NCBI GenBank assembly: GCA_025766275.1
Contig: JAFKAC010000010.1
Location: forward strand, 744,001 to 808,000
DNA length: 64,000 nt
Source of the DNA: Lactarius indigo
Taxonomy: Eukaryota > Basidiomycota > Agaricomycetes > Russulales > Russulaceae
Direction: 5' to 3'
A program made the position numbers and the translations under genes. This document shows positions 10,103 to 21,900 of this stretch, piece after piece; the first letter of the stretch is position 1; each line of letters opens with the position of its first letter. The notes under the pieces are model-generated. The model saw nothing but the letters and a program-made list of their open reading frames with translations, ran no database searches and was not told where the DNA came from.

Positions 10103-12237
10103 GGCATTCATTCATTGGGAGCAAGCCTGATCTGTCTAGGCTTTGTGTCTGGTGCTGTACTGCTTATGTGCTGATCCAGAGAGATAAGCGACCACTTGGG
10201 AGCCTTGGATCACACATGGAGAAGTGTGTATTCATTGGATACCCTCTAGGATACAAGGGATGGAAGTTCTACAATCCTTTGACCAAGAAGGTGCTCATCT
10301 CAGAGAGGGCTGACTTTGATGAACACTTTTTCATGCTCCAGACTCACTCTGTACCCCACCTGCCTCCCCCTCATCTTGATTCCCTTCTTGACACACCTCC
10401 TGCTTCCATTTTGCTCCCAGACTTCTCAGATGACATCCTGGATGCTCCATTTGAGTCACAGATGCCAGTTCATGGGGGAGATGGATCTACTGACTCTGAC
10501 CTGCCCTCTTGTTCCTCCTATTTCGCCTCCAAGCATCACTCCAGCCCCTCTTCACTCACAGACACCTCAGTCCATTTATCATTCACTTCCTCCTTCATCT
10601 TCATCATCTTCAACACCCCCAGCTCACCTCCCTCATCATCCTCCTCCTCCCTCTCGTCCCCAGCGCTCCAGACGTCCTAGAGATCAGTGGCTGCCAGAGC
10701 AATGGGCTGTTCCAGATCGCTACAAGCAGCCAAGGGAGCCCACACCAGCAGTTCTCTCCTCAGACGAGGATGATGACTCTGATGATCCCCTTGATGTCAT
10801 CCAGGCTGGTGTAGCATCCACAGCTGAGCCCACATCCTACAGTCAGTCCCAGCATCGCTCTAATGCAGATCTGTGGCATAAGGTTTGTGAGGAAGAGATG
10901 GAGGCTCACAGACTTAATGGCACTTGGGAGATTGTCAAATTGCCACCTGGGAAGCGTGCAATTGGCTCCAGATGGTTCATGAAGGTCAAGCACAAGACTT
11001 TGCTCCATTGACATCTCTCATGCTTATCTCAATGGCAGGCACTCTGGAGGAAGAGATCTACATGCTGCAGCCTGAGGGATTTGAAGTGGGTGGTCTGGAT
11101 CATGTCTGTAAGCTGAGAAAGTCATTATATGGCTTGAAGCAAGCAGGCAGGGTCTGGAACAAGACCCTTCACTCTGTGCTCACTTCCATGGGCTTCAATC
11201 GCGTCCAATCTGACCATGGGCTGTACATCTACCTCAGGGATGATGTCAGGGTCCTAATGCCTGTGTTTATTGATGATATCACGCTTGCCTGCAAGGATGG
11301 AGCCAAGATTGATTCAATTGTCCAAGAGCTCTCCACTCACTTCAAACTTCGAGATCTTGGCCCTACCACCCAATTACTTGGCCTAGAAATCCACAGAGAT
11401 CGTCCTAATCGTTGCCTTTCCATCTCCCAGAGCCAGTACATCTCCAATCTGCTTCAGGAGCATGGCCTGAGCGATTCCAAGCCTGGCTCCACTCCTCTCA
11501 ACCCTGGGACATGTCTTTCCACCTCCATGTGCCCCCAGAACGATGCAGAAGCCTCATAAATGTGTCAATACCCCTAGATCTCTGTTGTAGGCTGCCTGAT
11601 GTATCTGGCAGTCACCACAAGGCCAGACATCGCCTATGCTGCCGGAGTGCTTGCCAGATTCAATTCCAACCCTGGCCCAGCTCATTGGCAAGCAGCCAAG
11701 CATGTGCTTCGCTATTTGAAGGGTACAATCAACCACAAGCTTGTCTACAAGCCTTCCACTTCGCCTGAGCCATTCATCACTTACTCAGATGCTGATCATG
11801 GTGGAAACCCGGACAATGGCAAGTCAACTGGTGGATATGTGGTCAAGATTGGCTCTGGAGCGGTGTCTTGGAGCTCCAAGTTGCAGCCCTTGGTTGCCTT
11901 GTCCACAACTGAAGCAGAGCACATCTCTGCTGTTGAGGCGGGCAAGGAGATCCTCTGGATGCGCCAATTCATGGGGGAGCTTGGCTACAAGATCTCTGGC
12001 CCCTCACTGCTGAAGATGGACAATCAATCGGCCATTGCAGTGAGCAAGAACCCAGAGCATCATAGCAAGATGAAGCACCTCTCTCTTCGCCTATTTTGGC
12101 TGAGGGATGCTGTTCAAGATGGTGTTATCAGTCCCAGCTTTGTTACAACACAGGAGATGGCTGCTGACATCTTCACAAAGGCTCTTGACCGATTCAAGGT
12201 TGAGAAGTGTGCTAGGATGCTTGGATTATTCAGTTAG
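10099..12237 (+). pseudogene. Copia A integrase C-terminus, RT and RNase H
   Basis: A continuation of pol in several frames. 10099-10320 carries the integrase C-terminal region (CVFIGYPLGYKGWKFYNP). A serine/proline-rich linker follows to about 10680. RT is at 10690-11560: WEIVKLPPGKRAIGSRWFMK, then a deletion that removes the KARLVAKG region. The rest keeps SLYGLKQAGRVWN and VFIDDITLA (FIDD at the YVDD position). After TAA and TAG stops, RNase H is at 11599-12237 (YSDADHGGNPDNGKSTGGYV, ALSTTEAEHISAVEAGKE, MKMDNQSAIAVSKNPEHHSK-like). Compared with copia C it lacks about 52 RT codons, so it cannot make active RT. Confidence 0.85.
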
Positions 12238-12260
12238 GAACTTAGAGCACTGCACATTCA

Positions 12261-12268
12261 TGGGGGAG
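12261..12268 (+). promoter_or_regulatory. Polypurine tract of copia A
   Basis: TGGGGGAG lies immediately before the 3' LTR, the expected plus-strand priming site. The same string precedes the LTR remnant of copia C (minus, near 54505). Confidence 0.6.
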
Positions 12269-12524
12269 TGTTATTTGTGGCTAAAGCGTCGCTGTTTTCA
12301 CCTATTCTGTGACTGTACATTGCCCTAAGTCGAGTTACCATATGTAGATATGCCTAGTCAGGTTGATATATCCTGCAGAGGATGGAAAATATGGCTTTAG
12401 TCTTATATCCTCCTCTGCAGGTGAGTAACTATCTTTACTTTGATCAATATAGTCTTATATGCTCCTCTGCAGTCCCCTTGTGTCCTCTGTGACTCAAGGG
12501 CCCTCTATAGGTTGCATTCTAACA
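12269..12524 (+). repeat. 3' LTR of copia A
   Basis: 256 bp, TGTTATTTGTGG to ATTCTAACA, with the 52-nt GTGAGT...GCAG segment at 12421-12472. It is followed by CAGGG. Confidence 0.88.
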
Positions 12525-13201
12525 CAGGGGTGGTGCAATGTGTTCAACTTGAAGTCTGGTGGTGTGCATGCCACTGATTTTCATAAATAATAATGCTATT
12601 TATTCAAGTGTACTACTAGTAATCATAATATAGTATTTACTGAAGTTAGTGGGGTGGCAGTTGTTGGCATAGTGCGAAAAATCTGAGTCCTCTGCAGTGA
12701 GTCTTCAATGCCTTTCTGGGGCTGCATGTGTAGACACAAGCCTCTGAGTGATTATGTGCTGAAATGACACTCATTCTCTCCATGTGGGACTTGGACACTG
12801 CCAGTGCTTGTTTATCCTGTACACATCAGCGTTGGTGCTCGATTCCCACCTTGCATCAGCGTCATCTCCTCCCATAGTCTACCCTAACAATCCCTGACAA
12901 CCCTTAACCAATTAAATGTGAGTCATCTTCACATTCTCACAAACAAATGACTTACCATGTACCTAGGATGATATTCAAGCTTGCTCACTCACTCTTGTGC
13001 ACACTCCTCAAGGCAGTGTGGAGGGGCCTGAGTTGGGCCATTGGACTGCTTGTAGTCAAGGTAAGTACCTCTTTTTGTGCTATCAAGGCAGCTGACTTAC
13101 CTTTTCTATGGACCAGAGACATGGGATGGCACATCAGGATGGACCTGAATGTACATCTCTATGTCATGAATGGATCAGGCAAGGTAATCAATCGGTCGTT
13201 T
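12525..13201. other. Unassigned segment between copia LTRs
   Basis: 677 bp between the copia A 3' LTR and an inverted solo copia LTR. An 86-codon frame at 12947-13207 has no recognisable motif and contains GTAAGT strings that could be intron donors. The outer flanks suggest this segment was moved relative to its original neighbour; see findings. Confidence 0.4.
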
Positions 13202-13457
13202 TGTTAGAATGCGACCTATGAGAGGCCATTGAGTGACAGAGGACACAAGGGGACTGCAGAGGAGGATATAAGACTATATTGATCAAGGTAAAACTAGTTA
13301 CTCACCTGCAGAGGAGGATATAAGACTAAAGGGATATTTTCCGTCCTCTGCAGGATATATGAACCTGACTAAGCATATCTAAATAAGGTAACTCGACTTA
13401 GGGCAATGTACAGTCACAGAATAGGTGAAAACAGCGACGCTTTAGCCACAAATAACA
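13202..13457 (-). repeat. Solo copia LTR (minus)
   Basis: 256 bp, reverse complement of the copia A LTR, including the 52-nt GT-AG segment. Left flank is CGTTT and right flank CCCTG, with no matching duplication. On the minus strand its upstream flank is CAGGG, identical to the downstream flank of the copia A 3' LTR. Confidence 0.85.
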
Positions 13458-14217
13458 CCCTGACTCTGTTTTCATGTACACCAATGCTTGACATTTATCA
13501 CTGGCCATATTTGCGTGCTACTTCCATACCAGGGCTGGCCTTTATGACGCCATCCAAGTGAACTTTCCCTGATTATGACTCAGTGACTGTATATAAAATT
13601 CAGGCACTTAGGGTTTGCATTGATACCCTAGACTGTCCCTGATCACTAGGAAACAGATCTAAGATGCACATGCAGGCTTGTCAGGGTGTGAAGTGCCACA
13701 ATGGGTCACACAGCACAGGATGTTGTATTGGTTCAAACTGCTAAGATCATGCATGGGTCCAGCAAGCTCAGTCATGGAAATGGTGGGCTGGGGCAGTCAG
13801 ATGGTTGGAAACAGTCACACATGCTTCCATGTGGCGCATAACTTCGCAGGGGTGTCCACCACAGTCAGGGTCATGCTGCACATGAGTCACTGAACCCATG
13901 AGTGAGTGCCACACACAAACTATGGGCTACACTGAGCCTTTTGAGACCTAAAATGTAAGGAGAGATGTCTCTTGTCCAAGTTGTAAGTACATGGAATGAG
14001 GAATGTATCTAGCAAGGATCTAGGGACCAGCCCTTACAATGGCATGCAGTTTTTGCTGGTTGATTTGGCTTTGGAGATGTGCTTAAATGTGCAATTGCCA
14101 CACCAGGGTTCAGGTGTTCCGAATCATTGTCAGTCTCATTGTCGCTAGTACCCAGAGTGCCAAGAGTGTCAAGTAATAGTGCAATGCTGTTTCATGCTTC
14201 TGGGTTTCTATGATGGT
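13458..14217. other. Unassigned region
   Basis: No repeat ends, RNA gene or protein motif seen. A 71-codon plus-strand frame at 13678-13893 has no recognisable features. Confidence 0.4.
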
Positions 14218-15300
14218 TTAAGGCGTGGATCTTTCTTCTTCTATAATATGTCTACTTAATGTCAGCAATTGCAATTTGCACCATGAGAGGACACACACCT
14301 CTTGCCATCTCTGATACATCTGGTTAATCTTATCTGACTCAGGACTCTTTTGGGGGTTCAGGCAAGCACGTTGTGATCTGTACAGTTTGCTCTGGCACTT
14401 TTTCCTCACTTTATCCTCTGCCATTTGGGGCCAAGTGTGTTGGACAGGTTTGTACATCCCCTGCTTGACTGCTGAGATGAACTTTCTCATCGGTATGTCT
14501 ACCACCTCTTTGTTCCATTTCCCCTTGAATGCCTGCTTTAAGCAAATGTGAGGGATGCTGGGATCTAGTCCCAAAAGGCCATGCTCTTCATATGCCTTGA
14601 CTATTCCTTGGTTGGGGTGACCAGGAGAGTAGTCCTTTGTTGTGAGGACCCCCATGCTTTCAAGGAACTTGTGCATTGCCTCCTATATGACATCAGCTGT
14701 GGCCATAAGTGCAAGTGTAAATAGCATACATCAACAAGCTTGTCCTCATTAGGATGAGGAACCCTCTTCTGCCCTGGGGGTTCTGGGGGAAAGACTCACA
14801 TGACATATCTGCCAGAACACAAGCCTACATATGCTTGAAAGGCCAGAGATCACCTGTCTCAGACTCATTTCCATCTGGGCTTGAGGGGTCACAGGGAGCA
14901 TGGGTACTGTGAGGCAATTTCAGAGTCCCATGTTCCAGGGCTCTCAAGGCCAATAGGGTTGCTGCCTCGCTAGCAGTGTTAATGAGTTCGGTGTACAGGG
15001 CCTTAGGAAGGCTGCCTACAAGTAAAGTGAGCTTCAAGCAAGTCAAGCTTTTTCTACTGACCTGGACCTGTCACAGGATCCAAATGCATGCCAAGGTGCT
15101 GCTTGACAGCTTCATCTTCCATTTCACCAGTAAATTGGAAGGTGACCTCATTGGCAGCCAGAATTTGAGAGTCCTCATGTTGGCTTGCCTATAACCAGTC
15201 AGTGGTGTGGATACATAATGTGATAACAGACTCCACTGAGAGACTGGCAAAGCCAGAGGATGACTGCAGTTGACCATGTGGCTGGGAGGGTATGGGACAT
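14218..15300 (-). pseudogene. Unidentified spliced gene remnant
   Basis: Minus-strand coding-like blocks in order: NEVTFQFTGEMEDEAVKQHL (about 15155-15095); then SLPKALYTELINTASEAATL leading to SSPDGNESETG (15023-14853), whose last codon is followed by GTGATC; then a 152-codon block 14676-14218 (MHKFLESMGVLTTKDYSPGH..., with a basic region AEDKVRKKCQSKLYRSQR). Blocks are separated by short sequences with GT and AG edges typical of fungal introns. No homologue is recognised; the basic, helix-rich C-terminal block could bind nucleic acid, but that is only inference. Intactness is unclear. Confidence 0.4.
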
Positions 15301-15376
15301 TGAGATGTAAATGAATTGGGATTGGCCATGTGGTGGATATTGAAGTCAACTTAGTATACTGCTGAATCTTCACCAT

Positions 15377-18300
15377 TTATTAAATTCACTGACAATAAAA
15401 TGCAAAATGCCAACAGCACCAGATGGCTCCCCAATCAGAACAAAAGGTCGGACTATGAAAATAATATAAAGGGCATATGCAAATCAGTAAGCTGCCTGGA
15501 CAAAGGGCTGACTTAGTTGAGGTATCAGGAAACTAGTGATAGGGTTTGCCAACTGGGGTCCATCTACCTAATGTTAGTGCTCATGGTGATATGGTGCTGA
15601 GTGTATTACTATAAGCAAGGAAAGGATAATTACAAGGATTCCTGTACTTATGAGTGAGTTGAAAAGGTAGAGGGAATCAAGACAGAAAGAATGTAGGAAC
15701 ATCCTGAGGCAATCCAGAATGGGACAAAATGAGATAGAACACAGCAATGGTAAGTTATGAGTGGTGTACTAGATGGTGAAGCAAACAGACAAAGGAAAGG
15801 GGCCGAAGCTGATGGTGAGAACACATGCACTATAATAAAAGGGTTAGGGAGAATAAAGCAACTGGAGACTAATGTGGTGGTATGGCCCAGGTAATTGATG
15901 AATGGAGCAAGATGAAAAGATGAAAGGGAGGTGTTGAGATGGGCATAAGTTGTGATGGACTAGGACAGCATGACCTTTGAATGACTGAAATTTCTGTAGT
16001 GCTGCATGGCTGAGATATACAAGGAACAGTGTAAGCAGCAAAGTGGCAGGATTGGAAAAAAAAAACGTCCAGCTGCCCTACACCTCAGTTTTCCTGGAGA
16101 GACATATGAGTAATGAACAACAAAAGTGGGCAACAGCCTTGGACAGACCCACACACCTTCTGGTACACCTAGTTACACCTAGCACAAATCTGTTGAAACA
16201 TTGTTCTGTGACTGAGCTGAATGCCTGATTCATGTTTGAGGATTGTCCAAAAACCACTACTCACTGTCAGAGACACCACCTCCTAGGACATTGAGTTATG
16301 ACACCCATTGAGAAAGGAAGGCAGACATTGAGTGGGCTACAAGACATTTGATCCGTACAGAATCCCCATTACTTAGTACCTACTTGCAAACATTTTGTAC
16401 GCAGACACATTTATAGTGGATGAATGATTTTGGCAAAAAAAAAGAAAGTGTGCTTATGCAATTGACGGAGAAGAACCTGCCTGCTACATGGCCAATAGAG
16501 GTCGGAGAACTGGATCACTTTGTCAGGCCATCAGTCAATAAGAGTCCGTCTGGTGCACGGTTTGTTGGGCCTGGCATCAAGCAAAAAAAAAGATTTGTTT
16601 TTTATTTGTTGGTCCCCACAACATGACCATTTAGTGCGATTGGTCAGACCTGACCATGGCAATGTCGCACCTGACCACCCTGCCAAAAATAAAAACAGGT
16701 ATGGACCCATTTTTTTCATTGTCAGGCTCAACTTGATCAGCAAGGAGGTGACTGACCATACTTTATATAATAAAATTGTGCTTATGTCATTGTCAATTGC
16801 ACGCTCAATTTGTCTAAGGTGTGCAGGATTTGGGATATAAAAGTGGTGCATGCAGTCACGCAGGCCTCCACATGGTGTGAGATAGTGTGAGTGTATTGAA
16901 CAAGGCTACAAACATGTCCTTATAAAATCTCTAAGGCTGCGTGCCAATGCAGTGAGGTCAGGTATGCAAGCAGTGGGCAACACAGAGCCCTGGTTGAGGG
17001 TAGTCAGAAATGGTTGTGCAATCTTCTGCACCACATGAAACTTCACAAGTGTGGCAACCTTTGTTGGGGAAGCACCATGTTCAAGTCTCTAAGGCCATGT
17101 GCGATCATGGAATGCTGGGGAATGCAAATGAGGTGCCACACTGAGCTCTCTGAGGCCTCATCCTCCATCCGACCCACACAGGTTGCTCATAAATGTTGTG
17201 CTTACTCACATGTTTCAACAAATATACAAAAATAAATATATTTGCCTGTCACAACCAAGAGGTGTGTTTGGGGGTCTAACTAGATAATTTTATTGCTGGA
17301 GCTGACTGATTTCTCCCACTCGTCAGATAGAGGTTGCAAGTGGCCATTTCTGAGGCACAACTTTGCACTGGATGGATGGGCTCTAAATCAACTACTGGTT
17401 GGCTAGACACTACGGGAAGGCACCCACTGTATCCCCTGGGTACTACATGGCCAGACAGTGGAACTGTCCTGAGGTTGCCCTGGGAAATGCAGCCTGAGGA
17501 TTCCCTAGTTACAACCTGTGATAGTTTTTGGCTGCTGGATGGCATGGTAAATGACAGGATATAATTGTGTTGGTGGATACAAGCACTGTGGGCTGACAGT
17601 TGTTGGGCCTGGAGTTGGTTCTGGTTGCAACTGAGTGCCAGTTCCAGGTCTGCTTATGGATACATGCTGAATTGCACTCAGGTTGAAGTAAAGCCAACCT
17701 CAGGTTGATGTTCCCTCCAAGATCAGTTGGTAACAGATTGATCCACATGCTGCCCTGAGTTTCACTCTGTGCATGGACCACAACAGCCTTATTTTATTTT
17801 AATTTCAAATCACATTTATTGTATACCCCATTATGATATGACACTACAACAAAAAAGGGAAATGAGGGCAGGAATGAACGAATGGGACATAAAAAAATGT
17901 ACAGGAAGTTAATAAAATTGTAAACAATATAAACTAGAATGAGTAGATGCTGGGAATTTCCAGAGTTGAAGATATCTGGGAGGGATGGTGGTCAGCAAAA
18001 ACCAGGTAAAAGACAGCCCCAGAAACAGCTCCTCAAGGGGAAAAATCCAGGAGATGTTGACTTAGGTGGAGGCCAGGGTAGTATTGACTCTTGAAAGGTC
18101 CAAAGCCCAAGGGTAGAGTTGATGGCCAAAGTATGAAGGAGCACTAAAGCCCAAAGGGTAGGAGGTCTGAGTTGTGGTGCTGGTACAAGTTCAAGTGAGG
18201 TGGCACAATGAGTTTGAAACCAAGGCCTTGACCAAAGCAATGGAGTGCAAGACAAAGTCAGAGAATTGGCAATGGGAAGATGTGAAATAGAGGCCTGGGG

Positions 18301-18379
18301 GCAACCAACAGACCAGGTTCTCAATAACTGGAGTGCCAATGCAGTTCAATTGACAGGCAGTCAGCACAAATCAGTGGAC
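15377..18379. other. Unassigned 3-kb region
   Basis: Many overlapping short frames on both strands, none with a motif I can name. Poly(A)-like runs occur near 16057-16064, 16435-16444 and 16584-16592. The right edge abuts the copia B fragment at 18380 without a duplication. Confidence 0.4.
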
Positions 18380-21072
18380 ATCTAGGGGTATTGACACATT
18401 TATGAGGCTTCTGCATCGTTCTGGGGGCACATGGAGGTGGAAAGACATGTCCCAGGGTTGAGAGGAGTGGAGCCAGGCTTGGAATCGCTCAGGCCATGCT
18501 CCTGAAGCAGATTGGAGATGTACTGGCTCTGGGAGATGGAAAGGCAACGATTAGGACGATCTCTGTGGATTTCTAGGCCAAGTAATTGGGTGGTAGGGCC
18601 AAGATCTCGAAGTTTGAAGTGAGTGGAGAGCTCTTGGACAATTGAATCAATCTTGGCTCCATCCTTGCAGGCAAGCGTGATATCATCAATAAACACAGGC
18701 ATTAGGACCCTGACATCATCCCTGAGGTAGATGTACAGCCCATGGTCAGATTGGACGCGATTGAAGCCCATGGAAGTGAGCACAGAGTGAAGGGTCTTGT
18801 TCCAGACCCTGCCTGCTTGCTTCAAGCCATATAATGACTTTCTCAGCTTACAGACATGATCCAGACCACCCACTTCAAATCCCTCAGGCTGCAGCATGTA
18901 GATCTCTTCCTCCAGAGTGCCTGCCATTGAGATAAGCATGAGAGATGTCAATGGAGCAAAGTCTTGTGCTTGACCTTCATGAACCATCTGGAGCCAATTG
19001 CACGCTTCCCAGGTGGCAATTTGACAATCTCCCAAGTGCCATTAAGTCTGTGAGCCTCCATCTCTTCCTCACAAACCTTATGCCACAGATCTGCATTAGA
19101 GCGATGCTGGGACTGACTGTAGGATGTGGGCTCAGCTGTGGATGCTACACCAGCCTGGATGACATCAAGGGGATCATCAGAGTCATCATCCTCGTCTGAG
19201 GAGAGAACTGCTGGTGTGGGCTCCCTTGGCTGCTTGTAGCGATCTGGAACAGCCCATTGCTCTGGCAGCCACTGATCTCTAGGACGTCTGGAGCGCTGGG
19301 GACGAGAGGGAGGAGGAGGATGATGAGGGAGGTGAGCTGGGGGTGTTGAAGATGATGAAGATGAAGGAGGAAGTGAATGATAAATGGACTGAGGTGTCTG
19401 TGAGTGAAGAGGGGCTGGAGTGATGCTTGGAGGCGAAATAGGAGGAACAAGAGGGCAGGTCAGAGTCAGTAGATCCATCTCCCCCATGAACTGGCATCTG
19501 TGACTCAAATGGAGCATCCAGGATGTCATCTGAGAAGTCTGGGAGCAAAATGGAAGCAGGAGGTGTGTCAAGAAGGGAATCAAGATGAGGGGGAGGCAGG
19601 TGGGGTACAGAGTGAGTCTGGAGCATGAAAAAGTGTTCATCAAAGTCAGCCCTCTCTGAGATGAGCACCTTCTTGGTCAAAGGATTGTAGAACTTCCATC
19701 CCTTGTATCCTAGAGGGTATCCAATGAATACACACTTCTCCATGTGTGATCCAAGGCTCCCAAGTGGTCGCTTATCTCTCTGGATCAGCACATAAGCAGT
19801 ACAGCACCAGACACAAAGCCTAGACAGATCAGGCTTGCTCCCAATGAATGAATGCCTCATGAGGTGTGCTGCCTGACCGCTGAAGTGACCAGTTTGTTGC
19901 TAGTGTGAATGAAAGTGGCCAGAACTTCGCCCCAGAAGGCTGTGGGCATCCCAGACTCATGCAGCATCGAAATGACACCTTCTTCTATTGTCCTGTTGGC
20001 CCTCTCAGCCACTCCATTCTGCTGAGGCCGATTCCTGGCAGTGTACTGCCTCTGGATGCCATGCTCAATGCAGAACACTTCAAACTCGCCAGACATGTAC
20101 TCCCTACCTTTATCTTCCCTCAGAGTGCCCAGTATCGCTCCAGTGACATTCTCAGCCCAAGACTTGAACTGTTTGAAGGCAGCAAATGTCTCAGACTTTC
20201 GCCTCAAGAGGTAAACAGCCTTGAAGCGAGAGAAGTCATCGATGAATGTAACCCAATAGCAGTACCCTTGGTGTGTAGACACCTTGACAGGGCCATGCAC
20301 GTCGCTATGGACCAATTGAAGCGGTTTTGAGGCTCTGGAGGTCGAAGTTGGAAAGGGATCTGCATGCATCTTGCCAGCTTTGCAAGCTTCACATACTGGA
20401 TCAGGATCTGCTTGTGAATCAAGCTTGAAACCGGTCACCAGGTTGCCTGAGAGCAGCTTCTTGATGCCTGCCAAGTGATGGTGGCAGAGGCGACGATGCC
20501 AGAGGTCCCAGTCCAATGGGAGGGTGGTAGCAGATGATAATGAGGTGAACTCCTCCACTGGAATGGTGTCCTCCACAAGATATGCAGCATTTGAAGGTCC
20601 AGTCTTCGCTTGAAAGGCAATCCTGTTGTCCCTGATGAAGTGTAGGGTGTCCTTCTCAATGGAGACAATGAAACGGCGATGGAGAGTGAGATATAACACA
20701 GACAATAGATTACTGCAGAGTGCAGGGACATATAGGACATTAGTGAGCTCTAGAGGTGCCATTTCCTCGCCATTCACCACAGGATTGAAGCGGACCGACC
20801 CCACCCCTTCAGAATAGACCACAGACCCATCAGCCAGCCTAATTTTGACTCGATGTGGCTTCAAATTGCGGATCCAATGACAATTGAATGTCATATGAGC
20901 TGAGGCACCAGTGTCTGCATTCCAGGAAGTGTGAGAGTCGTTCTGGAGAGCAGAAAATAGGGCACTTGCTGATGCAGCTGAAGCGGACTGTGGAGCTTCT
21001 GGAGGTGACTGAGACGAGATGGTGGCAGGTGAAGCTGTGGAGGATGAAGGGGGATTGATCTGGCGCATGAGG
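18380..21072 (-). mobile_element. Copia fragment B, inverted copy of copia A interior
   Basis: A 2,693-bp minus-strand segment corresponding to 8887-11579 of copia A. Every open frame in both strands has the same length and translation as its partner, and mirrored coordinates always sum to 29,959. The two copies are therefore collinear without indels and apparently identical. It includes the same RT deletion, the 4-bp insertion and the same frameshifts. It starts inside Gag just after the zinc knuckle and ends just after RT, with no LTRs, no polypurine tract and no target duplication. Protease, integrase and partial RT frames are at 21071-19857, 19860-19279, 19643-18948 and 19035-18400. Confidence 0.92.
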
Positions 21073-21900
21073 TGCAATATGTCAATGCAAAAGTTGTTGA
21101 TCATTTCCCTGGCTGCTCCCAGTTGACTTTCCTTTTTGTTGGATCTTGAGATGGTCATGTCAATAGTTGTGTTATAGCTGTTCAATGTGTGTGTATGTTG
21201 CTGCTGGCCCAGATACAACATGGTGCCTGACTTGGCCAACTCTTGGTGCACCTCTGTATCTGTGGCAAAGATGTCAAGCAATCCAATACTATTGCTCTCT
21301 TGGTCTGCTCATTGGAGTTGGAATTGTAAGGCTGTATTTGAATTTCATTGGTTGGGGGTTTTCCTTGGTTGCTTTGCCACAAATGCGCAAGGTGCCATTA
21401 GTGAGGTGGCTGGGAAAGCACAGACAGGGTAAATGTTGTGAAAGCCTAGACATCTAATGCTCATGTAATGTTCATGCAATGCACTGTGCGTGCCCATTGA
21501 AGATATGCACTCAATCTAAATGCTATGTACATTGCTTCTCTGCCACTCAGACCTGCTCAGCACCATCTCCAGGGGCCGCCACTATGGTGTGAGGGAGTGC
21601 AAGTTGTAGTGGCAGCAATTGGTTGATAACATTACCTGAATGTGTAGTGATATTGAGGTGCACAGTGAGAGTCACCTCCACCTGCCATCCTATCCTCCTC
21701 ATCTATGGAAGGTAAACAACAGTTAATAGCACAAAGGAGGGGACTCACCAGGTTTTCCAAAGGTCCAATGACTTTCCTTTTAACCCAGTCCCAGGCAAAC
21801 TGAAAGAGTGAGTGAGCAATTTGTGTCAAGATCTTGGTCTGGTAAGCAAGTTGCTTGTTGGAAAGGGTATTAGTCACTCACCATTTGAAGACTAGTGTCT
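21073..21900 (-). pseudogene. Spliced host-like gene remnant cut by copia B
   Basis: The upstream block (21877-21752) reads QIAHSLFQFAWDWVKRKVI and then a 46-nt intron-like segment (GTGAGT...CATAG, about 21750-21705). The next block is DEEDRMAGGGDSHCAPQYHY, ending at another GTAATG donor near 21641. A later block (21281-21073) reads FATDTEVHQELAKSGTMLYL...AAREMINNFCIDILH and is interrupted mid-frame by copia B, forming a chimeric frame of 474 codons. The protein family is not recognised. Intron size and donor sequences are typical of basidiomycetes. Confidence 0.45.

Larger units (their letters stand above)
7621..12524 (+). mobile_element. Ty1/copia element A (defective, two LTRs)
   Basis: A 4,904-bp element with 256-bp LTRs, an iMet-type primer site, gag-PR-IN-RT-RNaseH order and a polypurine tract. 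The two LTRs differ at about nine positions by eye (about 3.5 percent), so it is not a very recent insertion. It lacks matching flanks (AACCC left, CAGGG right). Coding capacity is destroyed by frameshifts near 10095, a deletion of roughly 155 bp near 10994 that removes the start of RT, a 4-bp insertion near 11035, and TAA and TAG stops at 11557-11577. The interior 8887-11579 is duplicated in inverted orientation at 18380-21072. Confidence 0.9.

Noticed and set aside
10509..10680. Serine-rich surface protein
   Set aside because: The CTC/TCC-rich stretch lies within the variable linker of copia pol between integrase and RT; same in copies B and C.
13242..13350. CRISPR-like or regulatory direct repeat array (CTGCAGAGGAGGATATAAGACT)
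   Set aside because: Only two direct copies and one inverted partial, all internal to the copia LTR and repeated in every copy.
15377..18379. Short open frames as genes
   Set aside because: Overlapping on both strands, with no motifs, no splice support and no preferred strand.
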